64,000 nt of DNA, from positions 1 to 64,000 of the forward strand of contig CAAGAT010000074.1 of assembly GCA_900767875.1 (NCBI GenBank). Direction: 5' to 3'. The translations under genes were made by a program, and so were the position numbers. This document shows, in pieces, positions 46,061 through 55,382 of the stretch; position 1 is the stretch's first letter, and the number at the start of each line of letters is the position of its first letter. The DNA comes from an uncultured Sutterella sp. (GTDB lineage Bacteria; Pseudomonadota; Gammaproteobacteria; Burkholderiales; Burkholderiaceae_F). A model generated the notes under the pieces. The model saw only the letters and a program-made list of their open reading frames with translations. It had not been told where the DNA came from and searched no databases.

Positions 46061-48538
46061 ATGTTTCTGACTTCCATTCCCCGCATCGCACGCCTGCTGC
46101 TGGCGTTTGTCGTCCTTCTTCTTGTGTTGGCGGTTGCTGCCGTCGGCACGCTTTTCTACGTCCTGGACGAAAAGGCCGTCAAATCGACCATCGATGCGTA
46201 CGCCAAAGAGGCTCTGAACGCGCAGGTCGAATACGCCGGCCCCGTCTCGCTCAAGCATCTGACATCGCTTCAGGTGCACATTCCCGCCCTACGGTTCACG
46301 GATTTGGCAACGGGCAGCCTCATCGGCTCGATTGAAGGGGCCGAGGCCGACGTGGCCATGTGGTCGGCTCTGTTGGGCGCGGTCAACGTCAATTCCATCC
46401 GCATCGACGGCGCCAAGCTGTCGCTGCGCGTGCCCTCTTTGAGCGGCGACACCCTGTACGACGAAACCTTCGGCGCGGTGCGCTTTCCGGCCAATCTGCG
46501 CGTGAGCGAATTTCGCCTCAACAACGCCCGTATCGATCTGTCCACCGGGCAAAACGAAACCAAGCGCGCCTGGACGGTGAACAACCTGGCCCTGGCCACC
46601 GGGCGCCTGTCGCCCGAAATGACGACGCCGTTTGAGTTTTCGGCGCATTTTGAGGCGGCCGACGCCGGCAAATCCGTGCCGGCGGCGCTTCCCGCGCCCG
46701 TCGTTGAACCGAGCTTGCCGCAGACCACGCCTGAAGCCGCGCAGCCGGCTCCGGCCCCCGACGAAACGCCGACGCCCAAGGACGAGGCCGCTGCCGCCTC
46801 ACCCGCCACGCCGGCTCCCTCTGCCCAAACCGCGGCAGACGCGCCGGCCGACCCGGCCCCCGCTCCCGCCCACGCCCCCGATTACGTCGACACGTCCGCA
46901 AATCCGCAGCCGCCCGCCGGCACGCAGCCGAGCGAGCCGACGATGGCCCTCACGCCGCTCGAGGCCAAGCCCGACACCCCGGCGCCGGAAACCGACAAAG
47001 CGCCCGCGGTGCTGTCCGAAGGCGGCACGAGTGCCTCGGCATCGCACCTTTTCTCCCAGGCCTGGGCACAGAGCAACCTGCCCGCCTCAGTCATGCCCTT
47101 CGTGAACGTGGATCCCACGACTTTGTCGGGCGACCTCTCGGCCAAGGGCAAGCTCGCCATCTCCGTCACGGACCGCTTCGTGATGCTCGAGAGCGTGGGC
47201 ATTTCCGGTGAAATCAATCAGCAAGGTCAGGCCTGGACGGCCGTGGCCAAGGCCGACCGTCTGCGCTTTAAGGGTAGCGAGCTGTCGGGCAGCAACCTCA
47301 CGGCCAGCCTGTCGCAGCCGGCGGACACCACGGGCGACATTCACGTCGGCGCGGTGGACTTCCGCGTGCGCCCCGGCGTGCTCGAAAGTCCCGAAATGCG
47401 CTTTTCGCGCACCGAAGAGCGCGGCGGCCGCGTGGCCACCTTCGAAGCGGCCAGTTCCGTGCGGGCCGACTTCGTCAAGCAAAAGGCCGACCTCGACAAT
47501 CTGACGGCCCGCGTGAGCATCTCGGGCGACCCGCAGCTGCCCACCGACTTCAACGCCTCGGTGTCGGGCTACATCAAGGCCGATCTGACGAGTCAGGGTG
47601 CACAGGTGGGTCTGTCGGGCGACTTTGCCGGCGCTCCCATCAGCTTTAACGGCGCCGTGCGCAACGCCGAAGCGCTCCCCGAGCTTGAGGGCGAACTGAT
47701 GATCGGTGCGGTCAACCGCGACACGCTGCCGGGCGCCGAAATGCTCGCCTGGATGCAGCACTTCAATTTCTCGGGCGCCGTGCGCATCGGCAACATCACC
47801 GCGGGCGGCATCAGCGGCACGCAGTTAAACGGCATCCTGTCGATTCAAAACGGTCGCGCCGTCATCGACTCGTTGGTCATCAACACGGCCGAAGGGCGTC
47901 TTTTCGGGACCTTCGAACTGGCCCAGGACACCTTCTGGCTCTTTAACGGCCGCATCGACGGCGTCTCGCTCGACAAGTTCATCATCCCGGTGGCGGGCGC
48001 CAGTCCCGTCTCGGGCATCGCCAACGGCGATCTGACGCTCTCGGGGCAGCGCTTTGACCCGGCCAGCCTCAGCGGCACCGCCAAGCTGCGCGTGTTGCGC
48101 CCGGCCTACATCGGGCTTGACGCGGCCGCCGTGCGCAACCACCTGGTCACCAACGCCGACACCGCGCTCATTACCCGTGAGGGTGCCCGCACGGACCTCG
48201 ATGAGGCCAGCCTGGCGGTGACCCTGACGGGCAACCGCCTCACGCTGCAGAACATCGTGGCGCGCTCGGTGTACGTGCGCGGCAAGGCCGACGCCGCCGT
48301 GAATCTGACGAGCGGCGAGCTGCAGGGCACCGCGAGCCTGATCTTTGCGCCGCAGCAGGGTGTGCCCTCCATTCACCTGGCGGCCGCCCTCTCGGGCACC
48401 GGCAAGGCTCCCGCCTGGAGCTTTGAGTGGGAAAAATCCGCGCAGGCCCTCGCGCGTGCCCAGGGTAAGCCTATCCTCGAAGACAAGGACGAGGGCAAGA
48501 GCATCTGGCAGAGCGTCAAGGACTTCTTCCGCTTCTGA
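46061..48538 (+). CDS. AsmA-family protein with Pro/Ala-rich insert
   Basis: The 825-residue protein has one N-terminal membrane helix (residues about 9-30). An AsmA-type periplasmic N-terminal domain follows, and the long beta-rich C-terminal region (about 325-800) is typical of AsmA/YhjG-type bridge-like proteins linked to outer-membrane lipid transport. A low-complexity Pro/Ala/Thr/Glu-rich stretch at about 204-323 separates the two. ATG 46061 starts directly before the membrane helix; the frame continues upstream into the HTH gene, which is incidental. It is followed by a strong hairpin. Confidence 0.85.
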   Translation: MFLTSIPRIARLLLAFVVLLLVLAVAAVGTLFYVLDEKAVKSTIDAYAKEALNAQVEYAGPVSLKHLTSLQVHIPALRFTDLATGSLIGSIEGAEADVAMWSALLGAVNVNSIRIDGAKLSLRVPSLSGDTLYDETFGAVRFPANLRVSEFRLNNARIDLSTGQNETKRAWTVNNLALATGRLSPEMTTPFEFSAHFEAADAGKSVPAALPAPVVEPSLPQTTPEAAQPAPAPDETPTPKDEAAAASPATPAPSAQTAADAPADPAPAPAHAPDYVDTSANPQPPAGTQPSEPTMALTPLEAKPDTPAPETDKAPAVLSEGGTSASASHLFSQAWAQSNLPASVMPFVNVDPTTLSGDLSAKGKLAISVTDRFVMLESVGISGEINQQGQAWTAVAKADRLRFKGSELSGSNLTASLSQPADTTGDIHVGAVDFRVRPGVLESPEMRFSRTEERGGRVATFEAASSVRADFVKQKADLDNLTARVSISGDPQLPTDFNASVSGYIKADLTSQGAQVGLSGDFAGAPISFNGAVRNAEALPELEGELMIGAVNRDTLPGAEMLAWMQHFNFSGAVRIGNITAGGISGTQLNGILSIQNGRAVIDSLVINTAEGRLFGTFELAQDTFWLFNGRIDGVSLDKFIIPVAGASPVSGIANGDLTLSGQRFDPASLSGTAKLRVLRPAYIGLDAAAVRNHLVTNADTALITREGARTDLDEASLAVTLTGNRLTLQNIVARSVYVRGKADAAVNLTSGELQGTASLIFAPQQGVPSIHLAAALSGTGKAPAWSFEWEKSAQALARAQGKPILEDKDEGKSIWQSVKDFFRF

Positions 48539-48565
48539 TCCCCACCCCTCTTCAAAAGCGCTTGC

Positions 48566-48588
48566 GAAGCGGCCCACCGGGCCGCTTC
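48566..48588 (+). terminator. GC-rich hairpin after the AsmA gene
   Basis: A perfect 10-bp stem (GAAGCGGCCC / GGGCCGCTTC) has a 3-nt loop. There is no T tract. Confidence 0.55.
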
Positions 48589-48718
48589 GGCGTCTTTGCG
48601 GCACCCCATGCCATCTTGGAAAGCTGGCTGAGGGTCCACAAACGACTCAGCGTTCCCTTTGCGGACGCGAAACGGCCGCGAGGGTCACTCGAACTGTCGC
48701 GGCCGTCATGCTCAGAGG

Positions 48719-48750
48719 AAAACGCGGGCGGTGCGTTTGACCGCCGACGC
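48719..48750 (-). terminator. Terminator of the sulfite-respiration locus
   Basis: On the minus strand GGCGGT / ACCGCC with flanking GCG/CGC pairing is followed by TTTTCC, 20 bp after the TlpA-like stop. Confidence 0.65.
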
Positions 48751-48770
48751 GCTTCTCAGATTTTGTTTTC

Positions 48771-49397
48771 TCAGTAATCGCGCGCGGCGTACTTGTCGGC
48801 AAGCTTATTGAGGTAGGCGATCACTTCGGGACCGGTCCAGTCCACAAAACCGCGCACGAAGCCCACGAGGTTGCCCTGACCGTCGAGCACGAAAAAGCTC
48901 GGCACCACATCGAGCGGCACATCGTCGCCGATCACCTGCTTGGTGTCGATCAGGGTGCTGAAGTCTTCGCCAAGACCGTAGCGCTTCATGAACTTCTTGA
49001 CGTCCTTGACGTTGTCGTCCACGGACACGGAAATGACGTGCACCTTGCTCTTGGGATCCTTGTTGAAGTGGCGCTGCAGCTCGTGCATGGCCGGCATCGT
49101 ACGGATGCACGGCTCACACCAGGTCGCCCAGACGTCCAGGAGCACGAGCTTGCCCTTGAAGGAATTCAGGGCCACCGGCTTGCCGTTCAAATCGGGCAGC
49201 ACGGCCTTGGAAAAACCGCGGGTGTGACGCATTTCCAAAAAGTCGCGCAGCTGACCGGGCTTGCCCGCCATGGGTTCGCCGTTTTCGACGATCTTGTTTT
49301 GGAAGGCCGGAACGTATTCCTCGGCCTGGGGCTGGGCCGCCACGGCGGACACGGACAGGCTTGCCGCCAGAGCAAGCGAGAGCAACAGACGTTTCAC
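48771..49397 (-). CDS. TlpA/ResA-like periplasmic thiol-disulfide oxidoreductase
   Basis: The 208-residue exported thioredoxin-fold protein has a signal peptide ending about residue 21 and the active site WATWCEPC (C94, C97). A cis-Pro region (VVPSFFVLDG) follows. AGGAG 7 bp before GTG 49397 shows that the start is this GTG rather than the in-frame ATG at 49418. It closes the sulfite-respiration locus, 38 bp after the CcmH-like gene. By position and fold it may keep apo-cytochrome heme-site cysteines reduced, as CcmG does, which matters because the adjacent CcmH-like protein lacks cysteine. Confidence 0.88.
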   Translation of the reverse strand: MKRLLLSLALAASLSVSAVAAQPQAEEYVPAFQNKIVENGEPMAGKPGQLRDFLEMRHTRGFSKAVLPDLNGKPVALNSFKGKLVLLDVWATWCEPCIRTMPAMHELQRHFNKDPKSKVHVISVSVDDNVKDVKKFMKRYGLGEDFSTLIDTKQVIGDDVPLDVVPSFFVLDGQGNLVGFVRGFVDWTGPEVIAYLNKLADKYAARDY

Positions 49398-49435
49398 TTT
49401 AGGTCTCCTGAAATGCAATGGTTGTTGGTATGCGG

Positions 49436-49903
49436 TTAGGGCTTTGCGGCCGGCTTTTGGCGCCGGCGCAGACTGCGCCAGAAAAGCAGGGCGCCGACGG
49501 CTGCGGCAATCCAGGGCGCGGCCCAGAGTAGAAAAGTGGTGGCGTTAAAATCGGGCTGATAACGCACGGCCTCCCCGTAGCGCTCGGCCATGTAGTCGAG
49601 AATTTCGCCGCGGCTCGCCCCTTCCCGGAGCTTTTGATAAATGAGGGCCTTGAGCTCGCCGGATAGGGCCGTTTCCGACTCGTAGAGCGTGTTGTTGGCC
49701 GAGCTCGGATCGCGCAGCAGCTTGGAAACGGCGATGGCCTCGTCGTAAAGCGCGCGGCCGCTCAAGCCTTCGCTCTTTTGAGCCGGCTGCGTTGCCGATG
49801 CAACGGGCTCGACCGCCTGTGCCGGCATCGGCGTTGCCGTCACGAGCATGAGGGCCGCGCCCAAGGCCACCAGGACCCCTTGAATGCGTTGCAAAAGCGT
49901 CAT
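49436..49903 (-). CDS. CcmH/NrfF-like heme lyase subunit without cysteine
   Basis: The 155-residue protein has a signal peptide (to about residue 30), a helical domain, and a C-terminal membrane helix (125-142) with TTFLLWAAPW typical of CcmH/NrfF. The region GEILDYMAERYGEAVRYQP matches the CcmH family. The family's RCxxCQ motif is missing: residues 49-60 read GRALYDEAIAVS, and there is no Cys in the whole protein. The ATG at 49903 overlaps the ccmF stop by 4 nt. It is likely part of a dedicated lyase for MccA, possibly using the TlpA-like protein as thiol partner. The sir loci of Shewanella also carry CcmF/CcmH-like genes. Confidence 0.82.
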   Translation of the reverse strand: MTLLQRIQGVLVALGAALMLVTATPMPAQAVEPVASATQPAQKSEGLSGRALYDEAIAVSKLLRDPSSANNTLYESETALSGELKALIYQKLREGASRGEILDYMAERYGEAVRYQPDFNATTFLLWAAPWIAAAVGALLFWRSLRRRQKPAAKP

Positions 49904-51792
49904 TTCCTGAGCTCCTTTCGGCGGCGGGTCAAAAGCGTCACGAGGCCCGCGAACATCATGAGAGCGGCGGCGCCCCACAGCCAGCTTGCCAGCGGTTTGA
50001 CGGCCAGTCGCACGAGCCACTCGGTCTCGGAGAGCTTGTTGCCCATCGACACGTACAGGTCGCGCAACAGGCCGTGATCGATGCCCGCGGCCGTCATCTG
50101 CATGCCGTTGGACACAAAGGTCTGGCGCATCGGGAACAAATCCGTGAGGTGGCTCTCGTCCGAGGCCTTCAAAACCTCAATGTGTGCCGCGTCGCCAAAG
50201 TAGGCGTGCGTGTTGACCTTGTAGGTGTCGCGGTAGACGAAAATCACATCCCCAACGGGCTTGCCCGCGCCCGGCCCCATGCGCACGAGCGCCTCGGTTT
50301 CGTACTGCGCAATGCCCGTGGCTCCGACGATGGCCAGGGCGATCGACACGTGCGCGAGCACCGCGCCGACGGCAGGGCGAGCGCCCGCCGTCACAAAAGG
50401 AGCAATGCTTGCGGCCGCCAGCCAGCCCGCGCTCGCAAAGGCCGCAAAGGTCATGCCGAGCTCCTTGGGCCCGGTCACAAACGCCAGGCTCCCGCACAAA
50501 AGAGCCACGACGGCGCATGCAGCGATGGTCGCCTTAAGGTGCCGCGCGCCCAAAATCTGCGCGCCGCCGGCCGCGACGGCCGCAAACAGGCTCATGGGCG
50601 CAAAGAAGCTGTTGAAGTAGGGAGCCCCCACCGTGAGGGACCCCAGGCCTGCCATGTCGTAAAAGACCGGATAGAGCGTGCCCACGAGCACGGCCGCCGC
50701 TCCCACGCACAGGGCGCACACGGCCAGCGTCAGGCCCGTGTCGAGCGCATCGGGATCGCTCACTTCGCGCGTCTCGGCCTTTTGGACCGCATCAATGCGC
50801 AGGGCATAAAAGACGAGCCCGGGCACGAGCACCAGAATGCAGGCGATGAGCAGCACGACGCCGCGCTCGGGGTCGGAGGCAAAGGCGTGCACGGACTGCA
50901 TCAGGCCGCTGCGCACGATGAAGGTACCGAGCAGACACAGCGCAAAGGAAACGATGCCGAGCATCAGAACCGTGCGCAGCATGCGCGCGCGCTTTTCAAA
51001 AAGAATCAGGGCGTGCAGCAGGGCGCTCACCGTGAGCCACGGAATGAAGGAGGCGTTTTCGACCGGGTCCCAGAACCACCAGCCGCCCCAGCCAAGTTCC
51101 GTGTAGGCCCACCAGGAGCCCAGCGCATTGCCCGCCGTCAGAAAAATCCAGGTGATGATGCCCACGCGCTTGAGCGCGGCCACGGCCTCGGGTGAGAGGC
51201 GCCGCATCCACAGCACGGCCGTCACGAGAGCAAAGACCACGGCCAGCCCGGCGTAGGCGGCAAAGATGACGGGCGGATGCAGGATCATGCCGATGTCCTG
51301 CAGGATGGGATTGAGGTCGCGCCCCTCCAAGGGAACCGCCGGCAGGTTGCGCAGGAAGGGGTTGGCGGCCGTCAGCACAAAGGTGGCGAACACGCCCGTG
51401 ACGGCAAGCATCACGCACTGAATGCGCGCGCTGAAGGCTTCGCGGCCGCGGTGAAAGAGCGCCTCCAGACAGGCCGCCACCGCAATGAAAACGAGCCAGA
51501 GCAGCATCGAGCCCTCGTGGCTGCCCCAAAGCGCGGCCGTCTTGTAGAGCGTCTCAAGCTTGGTGTTGGAGTGGTCGGCCACATACGTGATCGAAAAGTC
51601 ATCGATCAAAAAGGCGCGCAGCAAAATCCCCGCGACGACAATCAGGCACAGCGCTGCGGCGGGCGTGCACACACGCCACAGGCCCGCCAGAGTCTTGTTG
51701 TCCCTGACGAGGCCGGCAAAAACCGCCGCGGCCCCAAAGAGGGACGAAGCCGCCGCCAAACACAGCAAAAAGTGACCGAACTCGGCAATCAC
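49900..51792 (-). CDS. ccmF: CcmF/NrfE-like cytochrome c heme lyase
   Basis: This 630-residue integral membrane protein of the heme-handling family has about 14 hydrophobic helices and the tryptophan-rich WWD signature WGGWWFWDPVENASF near residues 230-245. It starts with GTG after an AAGGA site. Such proteins attach heme to apocytochromes. Its place in the sulfite reductase locus, with a CcmH-like and a separate TPR gene, parallels NrfE/F/G, which handle an unusual heme site. Here the likely target is the CX15CH heme of MccA (inference). Confidence 0.9.
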   Translation of the reverse strand: MIAEFGHFLLCLAAASSLFGAAAVFAGLVRDNKTLAGLWRVCTPAAALCLIVVAGILLRAFLIDDFSITYVADHSNTKLETLYKTAALWGSHEGSMLLWLVFIAVAACLEALFHRGREAFSARIQCVMLAVTGVFATFVLTAANPFLRNLPAVPLEGRDLNPILQDIGMILHPPVIFAAYAGLAVVFALVTAVLWMRRLSPEAVAALKRVGIITWIFLTAGNALGSWWAYTELGWGGWWFWDPVENASFIPWLTVSALLHALILFEKRARMLRTVLMLGIVSFALCLLGTFIVRSGLMQSVHAFASDPERGVVLLIACILVLVPGLVFYALRIDAVQKAETREVSDPDALDTGLTLAVCALCVGAAAVLVGTLYPVFYDMAGLGSLTVGAPYFNSFFAPMSLFAAVAAGGAQILGARHLKATIAACAVVALLCGSLAFVTGPKELGMTFAAFASAGWLAAASIAPFVTAGARPAVGAVLAHVSIALAIVGATGIAQYETEALVRMGPGAGKPVGDVIFVYRDTYKVNTHAYFGDAAHIEVLKASDESHLTDLFPMRQTFVSNGMQMTAAGIDHGLLRDLYVSMGNKLSETEWLVRLAVKPLASWLWGAAALMMFAGLVTLLTRRRKELRK

Positions 51793-51888
51793 GCTTTCTT
51801 TTCCTTATGCATCGCCTTTCCCTTGGGAAAAGCGGTTGATTCGTTCGTCGGACTTTACGCGCCCAACCTTCCGTCTGGCTGAAAACCC

Positions 51889-52686
51889 TCAGAAGCGCTT
51901 GCGCGCAAAAATCGTGCGGGCCAGGGCAAAAAGCGCCGCAGCCCAAGCAATCAGCACGGCCGTCAGGGCCGAGGCGGGCACGCCCGAGGCCACCGACCCA
52001 AAAAGCGACTGATTCAAGAGGCGAAAGGCACTGGCCGGATTGGCGAGCATGAGCGCGTTGAGCACGCCGCGCGGCAGGCCGCCCGTCATCGAGACGGCCG
52101 CCACCAATAGCCCGAGGTCATAGAGCAGCACCACCGCCAGCCACACGAGCACGAGAATGGCCAGCGCCTGCGCCTTGGTGCGCACCGACAGGCTCACGCA
52201 GTAGGCGGCAAACATAAAAACGAGCCCGAGCAGCCAGGCCGTGGCCGCGCTCACCGCCAGCGCCGCCATCATCTCGCCCACGGCGTAGGGCACGGCGGCA
52301 AAAGCGGCCGCCACCGGCATCACGGCAAAACCGAGCATCAGCACGATGGCCACGGCCGCCCCCTGCCCGATCGCCTTGCCGAGCAAAAAGGCCGTGCGGC
52401 TGAGCGGATAGGTGAGCATCAAAATGAGCATGCCGCCCTCGAGTTCGCCCACCAAGGCGTCGTAGGCGAGCAAAATGGCCAGCAGCGGCAGCAAAAAGAC
52501 CGTGAGCGAAACCAGCGAATTCATCACCACCGACAGGGGCGGATAGGCAAAGCTGCCCCCGATGGCGGCCGTGCCGAAAAAGACGGCCAGCGACAGGATG
52601 GCAAAAAGCAGCGCGCCCGAGACGAGCCAGCGGCTTTGCAGACAGTCGAGCAGCTCCTTGCGGGCCACAAGCCAAACGTTTCTCAT
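51889..52686 (-). CDS. nosY: ABC transporter permease NosY-like
   Basis: The 265-residue membrane protein has six hydrophobic segments of the ABC-2/NosY type. ATG 52686 starts at MRNVWLVARKE and overlaps the nosF stop by 4 nt; upstream codons lie inside nosF. NosDFY transfers copper-related or sulfur species for assembling metal sites in N2O reductase. No nosZ is present here, so it is inferred to serve the copper site of MccA, as in Shewanella sir loci. The next gene, ccmF, follows after 96 bp. Confidence 0.88.
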   Translation of the reverse strand: MRNVWLVARKELLDCLQSRWLVSGALLFAILSLAVFFGTAAIGGSFAYPPLSVVMNSLVSLTVFLLPLLAILLAYDALVGELEGGMLILMLTYPLSRTAFLLGKAIGQGAAVAIVLMLGFAVMPVAAAFAAVPYAVGEMMAALAVSAATAWLLGLVFMFAAYCVSLSVRTKAQALAILVLVWLAVVLLYDLGLLVAAVSMTGGLPRGVLNALMLANPASAFRLLNQSLFGSVASGVPASALTAVLIAWAAALFALARTIFARKRF

Positions 52687-53585
52687 TGCGCCTCCTCGCG
52701 TTGCGCCTGCCCGCTCTTGAGGCAATAGGCGGCAAAAAGGTCGGTCAGACCCGCCCGGCGGATGTCAAAGTCAAAGTCGTGCATCTCTTGCGTCAGAATC
52801 CGAATCACCTCGGGCACCTCGCGCTCGGGCACGCGCAGCGTCTCACCCTCGAGGTACTTGGCGGCGGGACCGGCGAGCAAGGCCTGACGGTCAAAGCCGC
52901 GGATGACGGCCTTGAGGTTGGAGCGGCGCCGCAGCTCTTCGAGCGTACCGCTTGCGCGCAGTTTGCCGCCCGCCATCATGAGCACAAAATCGGCGTAGGG
53001 CTCGATGAGGCTGAGCTCGTGCGTGCACACGATCACGGTGCAACCCTGCGCGCGCAGCTTGGCCAGCTCGGCGTACATCCAGGAGGAAGCCTGCGGATCG
53101 AGCCCCACGGTGGGCTCGTCAAGAATCATGATTTTGGGCTGCGCCAGCAGCGCCTGCGCCAGTCCGAGGCGTTGACGCTGGCCATTGGAGCACTGGTTCA
53201 TGCGGTTGTTGCGCACGGCCGATAGCCCGAGAGCCTCGAGCAACTCGTCGACGCGCGTGGGAGCCACCCCCTTGAGGGCGGCAAAGTATTTGAGGTGCGC
53301 GAGCATCGTCATCTGCTCGTAAAAGCTGATGTTTTCGGGCAGATAGCCGATGCTCAGGGGATCGGATCCCGGCACCTTGCCCAACACCGTCACGCTGCCC
53401 TCTGCGGGGTAAAGTAGCCCGAGAATGTTTTTGATGAGCGTGGACTTGCCCGCCCCGTTGTGGCCGATCAGCGCCGTGAGCGTGCCCTCTTTGAGCGAGC
53501 AGCTCACCCCGTCGAGCACCTTGCGCGAGCCGCGCCAAAAGCCCAGGTTCTTCACGCCGATCGTTTCGGCACGATTTTCCGTCAT
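52683..53585 (-). CDS. nosF: ABC transporter ATP-binding protein NosF-like
   Basis: The 300-residue ATPase has Walker A GHNGAGKST (about 42-50), the signature region SNGQRQRLGLAQ and Walker B IMILDEPTVGLDP. It also has a CTHELSL switch and a C-terminal extension of about 80 residues. It overlaps nosD (4 nt) and nosY (4 nt), so the three are translationally coupled. Confidence 0.92.
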   Translation of the reverse strand: MTENRAETIGVKNLGFWRGSRKVLDGVSCSLKEGTLTALIGHNGAGKSTLIKNILGLLYPAEGSVTVLGKVPGSDPLSIGYLPENISFYEQMTMLAHLKYFAALKGVAPTRVDELLEALGLSAVRNNRMNQCSNGQRQRLGLAQALLAQPKIMILDEPTVGLDPQASSWMYAELAKLRAQGCTVIVCTHELSLIEPYADFVLMMAGGKLRASGTLEELRRRSNLKAVIRGFDRQALLAGPAAKYLEGETLRVPEREVPEVIRILTQEMHDFDFDIRRAGLTDLFAAYCLKSGQAQREEAQ

Positions 53586-54877
53586 TTGTGTGCTCCCAAA
53601 ACCGCAGGAGCGCTCATCAGCGGATGGCTGTCGGTGACTCCCTTGCCCCGGTCGATTTCAAGCCGCGCGGCAAACCAGCGCAGCAGCGCCGTCACCGGGC
53701 TTTCCATCAGAAAGCGCGCTTCCGGATAAATCCAGAAAATGCGGTCCAGACTGTCGTTGGGCTGGTAGGGCGTATCGGCGATGCCGTCGCCGTCGGCGTC
53801 CCAGCTCATGAAGGTGCTCCAGTAGTTGCCGCGCCCGTTTTCGCTCCACTCCAAGGGCGTCTTGCCCACATAGCGCACCTGAATCGTGTTTCGGTCAAAG
53901 GCGTTGCCCGTGACCACGGTTTTTTCGCCCCCGAGCGCCACGCCGATGCCGATGTCGGCGCCCGTAAAGGCGTTGCCCTCGACGCGGCTCGCGCCCGGGC
54001 CGTAAATGAAGAGTCCCTTGCCTTCGGTATCGAGAACCGCCTTTCCCTTGGGGTTGTGCACGCCCTCGACCAAATTGGACTTGACGGTGCAGGCCTCGCA
54101 GACGTTGAGCAGGATGCCGAATTCGACGCTGTCACGGGCGGTGTTGTCGCGGCACAAAATCCGGCGGCTGCTCATCAGGGCAAAGCCGCCCACGGAATTG
54201 ACCGTCGTATTGTCGTATCCGACGTCGTCGCGCGTGTACATCCAGTGAATGCCGTACTGGGTGTTGTCAAAAAAGTTGCCGCGCGACTCGGTGCCGTCCG
54301 TGTTTTCAAAGTAAAAGCCGTCGCGCACGTTGCGCACGGTGTTGTCGATGAGTTGCGAGCGCTTGACGTAGTTCAAAAAGACGCCATCGCCGCGATCGAG
54401 GATGTGCCGCCGTGCGTTGCCTTCGATCCGGCAGTCGCGCACGACGAGGTTTTCGAGACGGTCGGCCCGGATGCCAAAGCCCGGCCCGGATAAAGTGAGG
54501 GTCGTCAGGCGCACCCCCTCACAGCCGTCCATCACGCGCACGCCGCTGTCGCGCTTATACAGGTTGCCGCCGTAGTTGCGCACCGTCAGGTTTTCAATCG
54601 TGGTGCGCGAGCGTCGGATCGTGATGCCGCTGCCCCGGCCGCCCGCGTCAATGACCGCGCCGTCTTCGCCGCGCACGGTCAGGGGCTCTTTGAGAAGCAG
54701 ATTGAGTTTGTAGACGCCCTTGGCAAAGACGATCGTATCGCCCTCCTCGACTTCGTCGAGAATAGCCTTGACGTCATCGGAGGGCGTCACGCGCCAAACC
54801 GCGGCCTGCGCACCGAGCGCAAAGACCGACAGAGTCAGCGCCAAGGCCGTTGGCCCAAATAAACGAAAGGGCTTCAC
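53582..54877 (-). CDS. nosD: Periplasmic copper-site maturation protein NosD-like
   Basis: The 431-residue exported protein has a signal peptide (ending AQA at about residue 25) and a right-handed parallel beta-helix visible as repeated turns of hydrophobic and Asn/Gly residues (for example NLTVRNYGGNLY, NTVRNVRDGFYFEN, GNFFDNTQYGIHW). This is the NosD/CASH fold that partners NosFY. It lies 13 bp after nosL and overlaps nosF. Confidence 0.92.
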   Translation of the reverse strand: MKPFRLFGPTALALTLSVFALGAQAAVWRVTPSDDVKAILDEVEEGDTIVFAKGVYKLNLLLKEPLTVRGEDGAVIDAGGRGSGITIRRSRTTIENLTVRNYGGNLYKRDSGVRVMDGCEGVRLTTLTLSGPGFGIRADRLENLVVRDCRIEGNARRHILDRGDGVFLNYVKRSQLIDNTVRNVRDGFYFENTDGTESRGNFFDNTQYGIHWMYTRDDVGYDNTTVNSVGGFALMSSRRILCRDNTARDSVEFGILLNVCEACTVKSNLVEGVHNPKGKAVLDTEGKGLFIYGPGASRVEGNAFTGADIGIGVALGGEKTVVTGNAFDRNTIQVRYVGKTPLEWSENGRGNYWSTFMSWDADGDGIADTPYQPNDSLDRIFWIYPEARFLMESPVTALLRWFAARLEIDRGKGVTDSHPLMSAPAVLGAHK

Positions 54878-54890
54878 GATCGGGCGTCCT

Positions 54891-55382
54891 TTAGCGGTCG
54901 AGCAACTCGAGCGTCACGTCCTTGTAGGCGTAAAGCTTGCCGCCGTGCTTGGCCATGAAGGCCTGCGCCTTGTCTTGCGAGGAAAAGGCGGCCGGTTCGT
55001 TGCCCATGACGCCTTCGACGTCGTGCCCGTAGACAAACCAAGCCTTGGTCGCGTCGATGAGCGCCTGATCCGAGGGGCTGTCCCAGTCGGTCGCGCCCAT
55101 GTCGTGAATGAAAAAGCCGAGCAGACGACGCGCGTTTTCCGGCTGCAGGGCAAAGGTAAAGGCGTCGCGCCCCGAGCAGAACTTCACGGTCTCGTCTTCG
55201 GCGCCCTTGATGAAGACTTCGGCCTTGGGGCCGGGATAGTGGGCGATCACCATGCCGCACATGTGGCAGCGGTCGTGCGCCTCAAAGGCGACGGGCTTGA
55301 CCGTTTCGGCGGCCTTGTCCGAGCAACCCGCCAAAAGAGCGCACAAGGCGGCGGCCATCAAAAATCGGGGAGCGGTCGGCAT
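54891..55382 (-). CDS. nosL: Copper-binding lipoprotein NosL-like (MccL)
   Basis: The 163-residue lipoprotein has lipobox LLAGC (Cys about residue 20) and the NosL copper motif CHMCGM with the following IAHYPGPKAE. NosL is a Cu(I) chaperone. NosL homologues (MccL) are found with MccA in Epsilonproteobacteria, where they are thought to supply its copper. It starts the nosLDFY part, after a hairpin-rich gap following mccD. Confidence 0.93.
   Translation of the reverse strand: MPTAPRFLMAAALCALLAGCSDKAAETVKPVAFEAHDRCHMCGMVIAHYPGPKAEVFIKGAEDETVKFCSGRDAFTFALQPENARRLLGFFIHDMGATDWDSPSDQALIDATKAWFVYGHDVEGVMGNEPAAFSSQDKAQAFMAKHGGKLYAYKDVTLELLDR

Noticed and set aside
48771..49418. ATG at 49418 as the start of the TlpA-like gene
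   Set aside because: The AGGAG ribosome site lies inside that extension and is correctly spaced for the GTG at 49397.
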